A DNA stretch of 26,292 nucleotides from an uncultured bacterium (lineage in GTDB: Bacteria; Bacillota; Clostridia; Lachnospirales; Lachnospiraceae), in NCBI GenBank assembly GCA_905215625.1, contig CAJMQQ010000042.1, forward strand, positions 1 through 26,292, read 5' to 3'. This document shows positions 7,544 through 15,118 of this stretch, one piece after another (positions within the stretch are counted from its first letter, which is position 1; each line of letters begins with the position of its first letter). The position numbers and the translations under genes were made by a program. The notes below the pieces were generated by a model, which made no database searches, was not told where the DNA came from, and was given only the letters and a program-made list of their open reading frames with translations.

Positions 7544-7570
7544 GAAAGTCCGTCAGCCGACTTTCTTTTA
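7544..7570 (+). promoter_or_regulatory. Hairpin in the secA leader (possible attenuator)
   Basis: GAAAGTC (7544-7550) and GACTTTC (7559-7565) form a perfect 7-bp stem with an 8-base loop, followed by CTTTTA-like pyrimidines. It lies in the predicted 5' leader, just before the ribosome binding site. It resembles a weak terminator or attenuator. Control of secA by its leader is known in other bacteria, but this hairpin is only an inference. Confidence 0.4.
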
Positions 7571-7601
7571 ATGTCTGAGTATGAAATATAGGAGAGTACC
7601 T

Positions 7602-10178
7602 ATGAATTTATTTGAAAAAGTATTTGGCACCCACAGCGATCGGGAGCTGAAGCTGATTTATCCCATTGTGGAAAAGATTGAAAAGTTAAAACCAGAGATG
7701 GCGGCCCTGTCTGATGAAGAGTTAAAGGACAAGACCCGCATCTTTAAAGAACGTCTGGCAAAGGGAGAGACTCTGGATGATATTCTGCCGGAGGCATTTG
7801 CTGCTGTCAGAGAAGCTGCAAAGAGAACATTAAATATGGAACATTTCCCGGTTCAGTTAATCGGCGGTATCGTTCTGCATCAGGGCCGTATCGCAGAGAT
7901 GCGTACCGGTGAAGGTAAGACCTTGGTTTCTACCTGTCCGGCATACTTAAATGCACTGGCTGGAAAAGGCGTCCAGATTGTTACGGTTAACGATTATCTG
8001 GCAAAGCGTGACGCAGAGTGGATGGGCCAGGTTCACAGATTTTTAGGTCTGACGGTCGGCGTGGTATTAAACTCTATGACTTCTGAGGAGAGAAAAGCCG
8101 CTTATGCCTGCGACATTACCTATGTTACCAACAACGAGCTGGGGTTTGACTATCTGAGAGACAACATGGCTATCTACAAAGAGCAGATGGTTTTAAGAGA
8201 CTTAGATTACTGTATCATCGACGAGGTAGACTCTGTTTTAATTGACGAGGCGAGAACTCCGTTAATTATTTCCGGACAGAGCGGCAAATCTACTAAGCTG
8301 TATGAGGTCTGCGATGTACTGGCACGTCAGCTGGTAAGAGGCGAAGCTTCCGGCGAGTTTACAAAGATGAACGCCATCATGGGCGAAGATATTGAAGAGA
8401 CCGGAGACTTTATTGTCAACGAAAAGGACAAGGTAGTCAACTTAACAGAAGAAGGCGTAAAGAAAGTAGAAAACTTTTTCCACATTGAAAACCTGGCAGA
8501 TCCCCAGAACCTGGAGATTCAGCACAACATTATTCTGGCTCTGCGGGCGAACAACCTGATGCACAGAGATAAAGACTACGTTGTAAAAGACGATGAAGTC
8601 CTGATCGTAGACGAGTTTACCGGCCGTATTATGCCTGGCCGCCGTTATTCCGATGGTCTCCACCAGGCAATCGAGGCAAAGGAGCACGTAAATGTGCGCC
8701 GCGAAAGCCGTACCCTGGCTACCATTACATTCCAGAACTTCTTTAATAAGTATAAAAAGAAGGGCGGTATGACCGGTACAGCTCTGACAGAGGAAAAAGA
8801 GTTCCGCAACATCTATGCAATGGACGTTATTGCAATTCCGACCAATAAGCCGGTACAGCGTATTGACTTAAATGATGCGGTTTATAAGACAAAGAAAGAA
8901 AAATTCCACGCAGTTGTAGAGGAAGTGGCAAAGGCTCACGAAAAGGGACAGCCGGTTCTGGTAGGCACCATTACCATCGAGACTTCTGAGATGCTTTCCG
9001 GCTTGTTAAAGAAGCGGGGCATTCCTCATAAGGTTCTGAATGCAAAGTTCCATGAGCTGGAAGCAGAGATTGTAGCAGATGCCGGTATTCACGGAGCAGT
9101 TACGATTGCGACCAACATGGCGGGCCGTGGTACGGATATCAAGCTGGATGATGAGGCAAAGGCTGTGGGCGGTTTAAAGATTATTGGTACAGAGCGCCAT
9201 GAGTCCCGTCGTATTGACAATCAGCTTCGAGGACGTTCCGGACGTCAGGGCGACCCTGGCGAGTCCAGATTCTATCTGTCTCTGGAAGATGACCTGATGC
9301 GTCTGTTCGGCTCTGAGCGTCTGATGAAGATGTTCGAGGCAATGGGCGTTCCGGAAAATGAGCAGATTGAACACAAGATGCTTTCCAGCGCCATTGAAAA
9401 GGCTCAGATGAAGATCGAGACCAACAACTACGGTATCCGTGAAAACCTGTTAAAGTATGACGAGGTAAACAACGAGCAAAGAGAGATTATTTACGCAGAA
9501 CGCCGTAAAGTATTAGACGGAGACAATATGCGTGATGTTATCCTGCGCATGGTTACCGATTTGGTGGAAAATGCAGTGGATATGGCAATTCCGGATGAAC
9601 TGACTGCAGAAAACTGGGATTTGAAGGAATTAAATACTCTTCTCCTTCCGGTTATTCCGATTGCGCCGGTTGTTTTAACGGATGAGCAGAAGAAGAGCAT
9701 GAAGAAAAATGAGTTAAAGCATACGCTCAAAGAAGCTGCCATCAAGCTGTATGAAGAGAAAGAAGCCCAGTTCCCACAGGCAGAACAGATGCGTGAGATC
9801 GAGCGAGTGGTTCTGTTAAAGGTAATTGACAATAAGTGGATGTGCCACATTGACGACATGGATCAGCTTAGAGAAGGTATCGGCCTTCAGGCTTACGGCC
9901 AGAGAGATCCGGTTGTAGAATATAAGGTCAATGCATATGAGATGTTTGATTCCATGACCGCAGCAATCCGCGAAGAGACTGTCCGGATTCTGATGCACAT
10001 CCGTGTAGAGCAGAAGGTAGAGAGAGAACCGGCTGCCAAGGTAACCGGAACGAACCGTGACGAGTCTGCAGCTCAGGCTCCAAAGCGCCGTGCGGCCCAG
10101 AAGATTTATCCAAACGATCCGTGTCCATGCGGTTCTGGCAAGAAATATAAGCAGTGCTGCGGCAGAAAGCCGATATAA
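7602..10178 (+). CDS. secA: Preprotein translocase ATPase SecA
   Basis: SecA drives proteins through the SecYEG channel by ATP hydrolysis at the inner face of the membrane. The 858-residue length is normal for Firmicutes. Walker A is MRTGEGKT (about 100-107), the DEAD-type Walker B is DEVDSVLIDEARTP (about 207-220), and GTDIKLDD plus RGRSGRQGDPG lie in the second ATPase lobe. The C-terminus has the zinc-binding PCPCGSGKKYKQCCG tail (about 841-855) that contacts SecB or ribosomes in other species. I start at the ATG at 7602, with AGGAGA six bases upstream, not at the in-frame ATG at 7581, which lacks a binding site and would add seven atypical residues. prfB follows, as in many Firmicutes, but is separated by a structured element. 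Confidence 0.98.
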   Translation: MNLFEKVFGTHSDRELKLIYPIVEKIEKLKPEMAALSDEELKDKTRIFKERLAKGETLDDILPEAFAAVREAAKRTLNMEHFPVQLIGGIVLHQGRIAEMRTGEGKTLVSTCPAYLNALAGKGVQIVTVNDYLAKRDAEWMGQVHRFLGLTVGVVLNSMTSEERKAAYACDITYVTNNELGFDYLRDNMAIYKEQMVLRDLDYCIIDEVDSVLIDEARTPLIISGQSGKSTKLYEVCDVLARQLVRGEASGEFTKMNAIMGEDIEETGDFIVNEKDKVVNLTEEGVKKVENFFHIENLADPQNLEIQHNIILALRANNLMHRDKDYVVKDDEVLIVDEFTGRIMPGRRYSDGLHQAIEAKEHVNVRRESRTLATITFQNFFNKYKKKGGMTGTALTEEKEFRNIYAMDVIAIPTNKPVQRIDLNDAVYKTKKEKFHAVVEEVAKAHEKGQPVLVGTITIETSEMLSGLLKKRGIPHKVLNAKFHELEAEIVADAGIHGAVTIATNMAGRGTDIKLDDEAKAVGGLKIIGTERHESRRIDNQLRGRSGRQGDPGESRFYLSLEDDLMRLFGSERLMKMFEAMGVPENEQIEHKMLSSAIEKAQMKIETNNYGIRENLLKYDEVNNEQREIIYAERRKVLDGDNMRDVILRMVTDLVENAVDMAIPDELTAENWDLKELNTLLLPVIPIAPVVLTDEQKKSMKKNELKHTLKEAAIKLYEEKEAQFPQAEQMREIERVVLLKVIDNKWMCHIDDMDQLREGIGLQAYGQRDPVVEYKVNAYEMFDSMTAAIREETVRILMHIRVEQKVEREPAAKVTGTNRDESAAQAPKRRAAQKIYPNDPCPCGSGKKYKQCCGRKPI

Positions 10179-10205
10179 GAATTAAATAATAATACTATAA
10201 AATGC

Positions 10206-10354
10206 AACTGTTCAGGACGGGGCATCTTCTTGTCCGGCTTTGCCGGACAAGAAGCATCGGAGATTCCTCCGATGTAAAATCTGGTGGAAAAAGCCGTTTA
10301 CAAACAAGCTTGATACGACTTTTTTCACCGGAGTTCCCGCCGTCCTGAATAGTT
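10206..10354. repeat. Palindromic structured element between secA and prfB (RNA candidate or small repeat)
   Basis: A 15-bp closing stem, AACTGTTCAGGACGG (10206-10220) with CCGTCCTGAATAGTT (10340-10354), has one G-U pair. It encloses three hairpins. The first has a 13-bp perfect stem (10226-10238 with 10242-10254) and a TTT loop. The second has an 8-bp perfect stem (10255-10262 with 10267-10274) and a 4-base loop. The third has a 14-bp stem with one mismatch and one G-U pair (10283-10296 with 10316-10329). Together they make a four-way junction covering nearly every base. ATAAAA occurs just outside both ends (10197-10202 and 10358-10363), which could be a target duplication but is AT-rich and so may be chance. 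It could be a riboregulator or processing site between secA and prfB, or a MITE/REP-like dispersed element. Copy number in the genome would decide. Confidence 0.7.
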
Positions 10355-10384
10355 ACCATAAAAATAAGAAAGCGGGTGAAGCTT

Positions 10385-11522
10385 GTGGTTGAATTGGATC
10401 AGTTTAAATATACGCTGTCCACATTTAAGAAACCATTAGTGGAAGTGAGGGATTCACTTTAACTTAGATGCTAAGTTAAGGAAGATTGACGAGCTTGATA
10501 AGAGCATGGAGGAACCTAGTTTCTGGGAAGATGCCGAACGCTCAACTAAGATTGTAAAAGAAGCAAAAAATTTAAAAGATACAGTAGAAGGATACCAGCA
10601 TCTGGAAAGTCTCTACGAAGAGATTGAACTGATGATTGAGATGGGATATGAGGAAAATGATCCGGAAGTGATTCCGGAGATTCAGACCATGCTGGATGAA
10701 TTTACGTCTAATCTGGAGAAGATGCGCCTGTCTACCCTTCTGACTGGAGAATACGATAACTGCAATGCGATTCTGCGTCTCAACGCCGGAGCCGGCGGTA
10801 CAGAGTCTTGTGACTGGTGCAGTATGCTGTACCGGATGTACTGCCGTTGGGCAGAGAGCAGGGGATTTTCTGTAGAGGTGCTGGATTTCCTGGATGGTGA
10901 CGAGGCAGGCATCAAGTCGGTTACCATTCAGGTTAATGGAGAAAATGCATTCGGCTATTTAAAGTCTGAAAGAGGCGTACACCGTCTGGTGCGGATTTCC
11001 CCATTCAATGCAGCAGGAAAACGGCAGACTTCGTTTGTGTCCTGTGATGTCATGCCGGACATTGAAGAAGACCTGGATGTGGAAATCAATCCCGATGACC
11101 TTCGGATTGATACCTACCGTTCCAGCGGCGCCGGCGGACAGCATATCAATAAAACATCTTCGGCGATCCGTATTACCCATATTCCGACAGGAATTGTAGT
11201 TCAGTGTCAGAATGAGCGTTCCCAGTTCCAGAACAAGGATAAGGCCATGCAGATGCTAAAAGCAAAACTGTATATGTTAAAGCAGCAGGAAAATGCGGAA
11301 AAGCTTTCCGATATCCGCGGAGAGGTCAAGGAAATAGGATGGGGCAACCAGATCCGTTCCTATGTGCTGCAGCCTTACACGATGGTAAAGGATCACCGTA
11401 CTGGTGAAGAACTTGGCAATGCAGATAGCGTACTCAACGGCAATCTGGATCCATTTATCAGCGCATATTTAAAATGGCTGAGTCTTGGATGTCCGGATAA
11501 ACATGCTCAGATGGCAGATTAA
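10385..11522 (+). CDS. prfB: Peptide chain release factor 2, expressed by +1 programmed frameshift
   Basis: RF2 releases finished peptides at UGA and UAA codons. Reading starts at GTG (10385), runs 25 codons to CTT (10457-10459), and meets TAA (10460-10462). Skipping T10460 restores the frame at AAC and gives a 378-residue protein. Numbered this way, the stop-recognition tripeptide SPF is 205-207 and the catalytic GGQ is 250-252, the same numbers as in E. coli RF2, which strongly supports both the start and the shift. The start sits behind a weak GGGTGA (10374-10379); another in-frame GTG at 10376 cannot be excluded. No promoter is visible between secA and prfB, so it may be co-transcribed through the structured element. 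A terminator follows the gene. Confidence 0.95.
10448..10463 (+). promoter_or_regulatory. prfB +1 frameshift site with UAA stop
   Basis: The codons read AGG GAT TCA CTT TAA C. The internal Shine-Dalgarno-like AGGG lies at the same codon distance from CTT as in E. coli (AGG GGG TAT CTT TGA C). When RF2 is scarce the ribosome pauses at the stop and slips one base forward on CTT, making more RF2. The usual stop is UGA; here it is UAA, which RF1 also reads. Confidence 0.93.
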
Positions 11523-11544
11523 GCTGTGCAAAAAAGCGTTTACG

Positions 11545-11575
11545 GCCCGAACATTTCTGTTCGGGCTATTTTATA
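11545..11575 (+). terminator. Intrinsic terminator after prfB
   Basis: GCCCGAACA (11545-11553) and TGTTCGGGC (11558-11566) form a perfect 9-bp stem with a TTTC loop, followed by TATTTTAT. It separates prfB from the threonine/lysine operon. Confidence 0.85.
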
Positions 11576-11632
11576 TCCTGCGTTTTTCAGCGCTGCGTCA
11601 GGAAAGTATGCACGAAAAAACAGGAAAAACGG

Positions 11633-11661
11633 TTGCATACTTTAAATGAATGTGATAATAT
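11633..11661 (+). promoter_or_regulatory. Promoter of the ACT-hom-lysC operon
   Basis: TTGCAT (11633-11638) and TAATAT (11656-11661) are 17 bases apart. A TG one base before the -10 makes it an extended -10 promoter. It leads straight into the ACT-domain gene about 60 bases on. Confidence 0.72.
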
Positions 11662-11723
11662 CTTTTCCATGAATACAAATGTATTCTATGTACGGACATC
11701 TGGCAGGAAATAAGGGGAGAATC

Positions 11724-12167
11724 ATGGGAGAGAAAAGCAAGTATTTTGTGTTAAAACAGAGAGCGGTTCCAGAAGTGCTTTTAAAAGTGGTAGAGGCAAA
11801 GCGGCTTTTAGAATCTGAGAGAGCCATTACGGTACAAGAAGCTACAGACAGGGTAGGAATCAGTAGGAGCTCTTTTTATAAATACAAAGATGATATATTT
11901 CCTTTCTATGACAATACTAAAGGAAAGACGATTACTCTGGTTATCCAGATGGATGATGAGCAGGGATTACTGTCAGACCTTCTGCATGTGGTAGCGGTTT
12001 ATAGGGCCAATATTTTGACGATTCATCAGAGCATTCCGGTCAATGGTGTGGCGATGTTGACATTAAGCGTAGAAGTCCAGAGCCATACGGGAAATGTTTC
12101 TAGTATGATAGAAGAAATGGAGGTTATGAAAGGCATCCATTATGTAAAAATTTTAGCCAGAGAATAG
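11724..12167 (+). CDS. UPF0735 ACT-domain protein (putative amino-acid sensor)
   Basis: This 147-residue protein matches the UPF0735 family in length. The N-terminal half contains a helix-turn-helix-like stretch (AITVQEATDRVGISRSSFYKY, quoted in part; residues about 37-56). The C-terminal half is an ACT domain, the small fold that binds amino acids in many allosteric enzymes. I start at ATG 11724, where AAGGGGA (11712-11718) gives good spacing; an earlier in-frame ATG (11679) lacks a binding site. It is the first gene of an operon with homoserine dehydrogenase and aspartate kinase. This suggests it senses threonine, lysine or a related amino acid and regulates the operon or the enzymes. That role is inferred; the family has no settled function. 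Confidence 0.85.
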   Translation: MGEKSKYFVLKQRAVPEVLLKVVEAKRLLESERAITVQEATDRVGISRSSFYKYKDDIFPFYDNTKGKTITLVIQMDDEQGLLSDLLHVVAVYRANILTIHQSIPVNGVAMLTLSVEVQSHTGNVSSMIEEMEVMKGIHYVKILARE

Positions 12168-12195
12168 TGTGAAAAGGATGGAAGGGACTATGAGA

Positions 12196-13434
12196 ATGGG
12201 CACAGAGGGAATGGTAACCGAAAAATTAGCTGCAGCAGTAATGGGATACGGAACAATTGGTTCTGGCGTAGTAGAAATCCTGGAACAAAATAAAGAGGTC
12301 ATTGCAAAACGCGCCGGAAGAGAAATTGAAGTAAAATATGTTCTGGATTTACGGGATTTTCCAGGTACTCCGGTAGAAAATAAGATTGTCCACGACATCG
12401 CTAGGATTGAAGAAGATCCGGAAGTTGAGATTGTAGTCGAGACTATGGGTGGAGTTCATCCAGCTTATGAGTTTGTAAAGTGCTGTCTGCTGGCGGGAAA
12501 ACACGTCGTAACGTCCAATAAAGCGCTGGTAGCTGCGTGTGGCACGGAGCTTTTGCAGATAGCCAGGGAAAAACAGGTTAATTTCCTGTTTGAAGCCAGT
12601 ACGGGAGGCGGGATTCCAATTATCCGTAACTTGTACCGGTGCCTGACAGGAGAAAAAATTGAAGAGATTACTGGTATTTTGAACGGGACGACCAATTATA
12701 TTCTGACGAAAATGGACCGATGCAAGAGCACCTTCGAATCTGCGTTAAAAGAAGCGCAGGATTTGGGATATGCAGAGCGCAATCCGGAAGCGGACGTAGA
12801 AGGATATGACACCTGCCGCAAAATCGCAATCCTGACGGCTATGGCAACTGGCAGAGAAGTTAATTTCGAGGATATTGATACAGAAGGAATCACGACGATT
12901 ACAGATGTGGACTTCCAATATGCAAAGAAGCTGGGAATGTCCATTAAGCTGCTGGGTTCCAGCCGAATGGAAGGAGATAAGGTAACGGCTTTTGTAGCTC
13001 CCATGATGATTGGACCAGAAAATCCGTTATATGGAGTGAATGACGTTTACAATGGAATCCTGGTAAAAGGAAATATGCTGGGGACTTCGATGTATTATGG
13101 AAGCGGCGCAGGAAAGCTTCCTACTGCAAGCGCAGTGGTGGCAGACATGATTGAAGCTGCTATTTATAGCAAAGAAAATATTCCGTTGGGATGGACAGAA
13201 GAAAAACAGGAGATTTCCTCTATAAATCAGAGTACATTCCGTTATTTCCTGCGGGCAGAGGGTGAAGAAGCATCCAAAAAGAAAGAGATTTCCGAATGGT
13301 TCCATGCAGAACGACTGGTAGAAATCGAAGGACTTTCAGAGTTTGGCCTGCTGACAAAGGCTATGACAGAAGAAGAGTTCCAGAAAAAGAAAGAACGTAT
13401 TTCCGGTATTATCCGTGTAATACGGGCAGAATAA
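12196..13434 (+). CDS. hom: Homoserine dehydrogenase
   Basis: This enzyme reduces aspartate semialdehyde to homoserine with NAD(P)H, the branch point to threonine and methionine. The Rossmann motif is AAVMGYGTIGSGVVEIL near the N-terminus, followed by NKALVAA, the family signature GILNGTTNYILTKM and EADVEGYDTCRKIAIL with the catalytic lysine. At 412 residues it is a little shorter than the ~430-residue ACT-containing form, and its C-terminal ~70 residues look like a short ACT-type tail. Three close in-frame ATGs exist (12190, 12196, 12211). GGGA (12184-12187) gives the best spacing to 12196. It begins 28 bases after the ACT-domain gene, so the two are co-transcribed. Confidence 0.96.
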   Translation: MGTEGMVTEKLAAAVMGYGTIGSGVVEILEQNKEVIAKRAGREIEVKYVLDLRDFPGTPVENKIVHDIARIEEDPEVEIVVETMGGVHPAYEFVKCCLLAGKHVVTSNKALVAACGTELLQIAREKQVNFLFEASTGGGIPIIRNLYRCLTGEKIEEITGILNGTTNYILTKMDRCKSTFESALKEAQDLGYAERNPEADVEGYDTCRKIAILTAMATGREVNFEDIDTEGITTITDVDFQYAKKLGMSIKLLGSSRMEGDKVTAFVAPMMIGPENPLYGVNDVYNGILVKGNMLGTSMYYGSGAGKLPTASAVVADMIEAAIYSKENIPLGWTEEKQEISSINQSTFRYFLRAEGEEASKKKEISEWFHAERLVEIEGLSEFGLLTKAMTEEEFQKKKERISGIIRVIRAE

Positions 13435-13445
13435 AAAGGCATCAT

Positions 13446-13466
13446 TTTGCGGCAGTCTGCCGCAAA
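13446..13466 (+). promoter_or_regulatory. Hairpin between hom and lysC
   Basis: TTTGCGGCA (13446-13454) and TGCCGCAAA (13458-13466) form a perfect 9-bp stem with a GTC loop, ending two bases before the lysC ribosome binding site. There is no T-run, so it is not a classical terminator. It may protect or separate transcripts or tune lysC translation. Confidence 0.55.
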
Positions 13467-13479
13467 TCGGGAGGACACC

Positions 13480-14688
13480 ATGCTGATTGTAAAAAAGTTT
13501 GGCGGAAGTTCCGTCGCAGATAAAGAAAAGATAATGAATGTAGCGAGACGCTGCATAGAGGATTACGAAAAAGGAAATGACGTGGTGGTTGTTTTGTCTG
13601 CAATGGGCAAGACCACAGACGGGCTGTTAAGCAAAGCATATGAGATGAATTACAATCCGCCAAAAAGGGAACTGGATATGCTGCTGGTCACTGGTGAGCA
13701 GGTATCGGTATCTTTAATGGCAATGGCAATGCACGCTCTGGGAGTACCGGCAATCTCTTTGAACGCCGTCCAGGTAGGAATGCATACCACAAGCGACTAC
13801 ACGAAGGCGAAACTGAAAAAGATTGACACCAACCGGATTCGGCATGAGCTGGATGCGAAAAAGATTGTCATTGTAACAGGCTTTCAGGGAATCAACCGAT
13901 ACGACGATATGACGACTCTGGGAAGAGGCGGGTCTGATACGACGGCGGTTGCCATTGCAGCAGCTCTGCGGGCGGATCGCTGCGAGATCTATACAGACGT
14001 AGAAGGTATTTATACAGCAGATCCCAGAATTGTTCCAAATGCCAGAAAACTTCCGGAAGTTTCTTATGACGAGATGCTGGAGTTTGCATCATTGGGAGCG
14101 AAAGTCCTTCATAACCGTTCGGTGGAGATGGCAAAAAAATATGGAGTAGAACTGGTGGTGCTTTCTAGTCTGACAAGGGCAGAGGGAACCGTCGTAAAGG
14201 AGGAAACGAAAGTGGAGCGTATGCTGGTAAGCGGCGTTGCCGTAGATAAAAATACAGCGAGAATTTCCGTGCTGGGAGTGAAAAATGAGCCTGGTATTGC
14301 CTTCCGCATTTTCAATATGCTGGCAAAGAATCAGATCAATGTAGACATTATCATTCAGTCTGTAGGCAGAGAAGATAAAAAAGATATTTCCTTTACCGTA
14401 GCCAGAACAGATCTGGCAGAAGCATTGGATATTCTGAATGAAAACAAAGGGGCGTTTACCGCCAGCAAGATTACCTGTGACGAGACAGTTGCCAAAGTGT
14501 CCATTATCGGAGCTGGAATGGTCAGCAATCCAGGCGTTGCAGCCAAGATGTTTGAAGCCCTGGCAAATGGAGATATTAATATTAAGATGATCGCTACATC
14601 TGAAATCAGAATTACGGTCCTGATTGACGAGCAGGATGCAAACCGGGCAATGCGCCTGGTGCATGATGCCTTTGATCTGGCAGATTAA
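13480..14688 (+). CDS. lysC: Aspartate kinase
   Basis: Aspartate kinase phosphorylates aspartate, the first step to lysine, threonine and methionine. The 402-residue length fits a monofunctional class with two C-terminal ACT domains. The kinase signature KKFGGSSVADK is at residues 5-15; VVLSAMGKTTDGLL and TLGRGGSDTTAVAIA are also typical. The ACT region begins near residue 255 (SVLGVKNEPGIAFRIF) and has a second repeat (VSIIGAGMVSNPGVAAKMF), the site of feedback inhibition. I start at ATG 13480 behind GGGAGG (13469-13474); the longer frame from 13447 would run through the hairpin. It pairs with hom in one operon. It could be a lysine- or threonine-sensitive isozyme; the sequence alone does not settle this. 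Confidence 0.96.
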   Translation: MLIVKKFGGSSVADKEKIMNVARRCIEDYEKGNDVVVVLSAMGKTTDGLLSKAYEMNYNPPKRELDMLLVTGEQVSVSLMAMAMHALGVPAISLNAVQVGMHTTSDYTKAKLKKIDTNRIRHELDAKKIVIVTGFQGINRYDDMTTLGRGGSDTTAVAIAAALRADRCEIYTDVEGIYTADPRIVPNARKLPEVSYDEMLEFASLGAKVLHNRSVEMAKKYGVELVVLSSLTRAEGTVVKEETKVERMLVSGVAVDKNTARISVLGVKNEPGIAFRIFNMLAKNQINVDIIIQSVGREDKKDISFTVARTDLAEALDILNENKGAFTASKITCDETVAKVSIIGAGMVSNPGVAAKMFEALANGDINIKMIATSEIRITVLIDEQDANRAMRLVHDAFDLAD

Positions 14689-14695
14689 TTCTTTG

Positions 14696-15049
14696 ATGAA
14701 TTTGGTGCAGAGGTTTAAGGAACTGCCTTGTTTATTCCGGCTGTTTACTGGGCTGTACTGCCCGGGATGCGGAGGTACGAGGGCGGTAAAAGCGCTGCTG
14801 CGGGGACAAATAGGAGTAAGTCTGTATTATCATCCATTTGTCCTATATCTGGCAGTCTGTATTGGATTTGAAGTTCTTGCCTGGCTGATGCACTGCATCC
14901 GGCGCTGGTCAGGAAAAACAGACCGGTGGAAGGAAGGGTTTTTCCGGCGCTACCGTTACTGGGCCATAGGGGGCCTGGCTGTTATTTTGCTGAACTGGAT
15001 AATAAAAAATGGAATTTTGATTTTCTGGGGGATTGAATGGATGCCCTGA
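14696..15049 (+). CDS. DUF2752 membrane protein
   Basis: This 117-residue protein has the DUF2752 signature LYCPGCGGTRAVKALLRG near residue 20, followed by two hydrophobic segments (YYHPFVLYLAVCIGFEVLAW, and a later one from WAIGGLAVILLNWI) that should cross the membrane. Its function is unknown in the family. The start at ATG 14696, eight bases after the lysC stop, removes a 24-residue extension that would overlap lysC in another frame. No clear ribosome binding site is visible, so translation may be coupled to lysC. It is the last gene before a strong terminator. Nothing in the sequence links it to amino-acid synthesis besides position. Confidence 0.8.
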   Translation: MNLVQRFKELPCLFRLFTGLYCPGCGGTRAVKALLRGQIGVSLYYHPFVLYLAVCIGFEVLAWLMHCIRRWSGKTDRWKEGFFRRYRYWAIGGLAVILLNWIIKNGILIFWGIEWMP

Positions 15050-15057
15050 GAAACAAT

Positions 15058-15100
15058 ATAAGAAGGCCGCGTTCCGGAACATGGAGCGCGGCCTTCTTAT
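15058..15100. terminator. Strong bidirectional terminator
   Basis: An 18-bp stem (15058-15075 with 15083-15100), broken only by one G-U pair, surrounds a 7-base loop. The GC-rich core GGCCGCG is flanked by AAGAA on one side and TTCTT on the other. It sits between convergent genes. Confidence 0.88.
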
Positions 15101-15118
15101 GGCCTGATTAGAACTCGT

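Larger units (their letters stand above)
7012..7601. other. 590-base divergent control region between hpf and secA
   Basis: There is no gene in this stretch. It is AT-rich with many A and T runs (for example 7103-7145). It holds the hpf promoter and a dyad at its left end, a cluster of DnaA-box-like sequences in the middle (7290-7404), an 18-base dyad (7421-7438), and the secA promoter and leader hairpin at the right end. The region is unusually long for a gap between two housekeeping genes in such a compact segment. Confidence 0.8.

Noticed and set aside
10197..10363. Complete insertion sequence or transposase remnant
   Set aside because: No transposase coding sequence is present. The element is only ~150 bases and fully palindromic, so it is listed as a structured element or MITE-like repeat instead.
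10506..11522. prfB starting at the ATG at 10506 as a short stand-alone gene
   Set aside because: It would lack the N-terminal domain, has no ribosome binding site, and the frameshift reading from 10385 restores E. coli RF2 numbering exactly.
14624..14695. N-terminal extension of the DUF2752 protein overlapping lysC
   Set aside because: It overlaps the end of lysC in another frame and matches nothing in the family; the start at 14696 gives the normal length.
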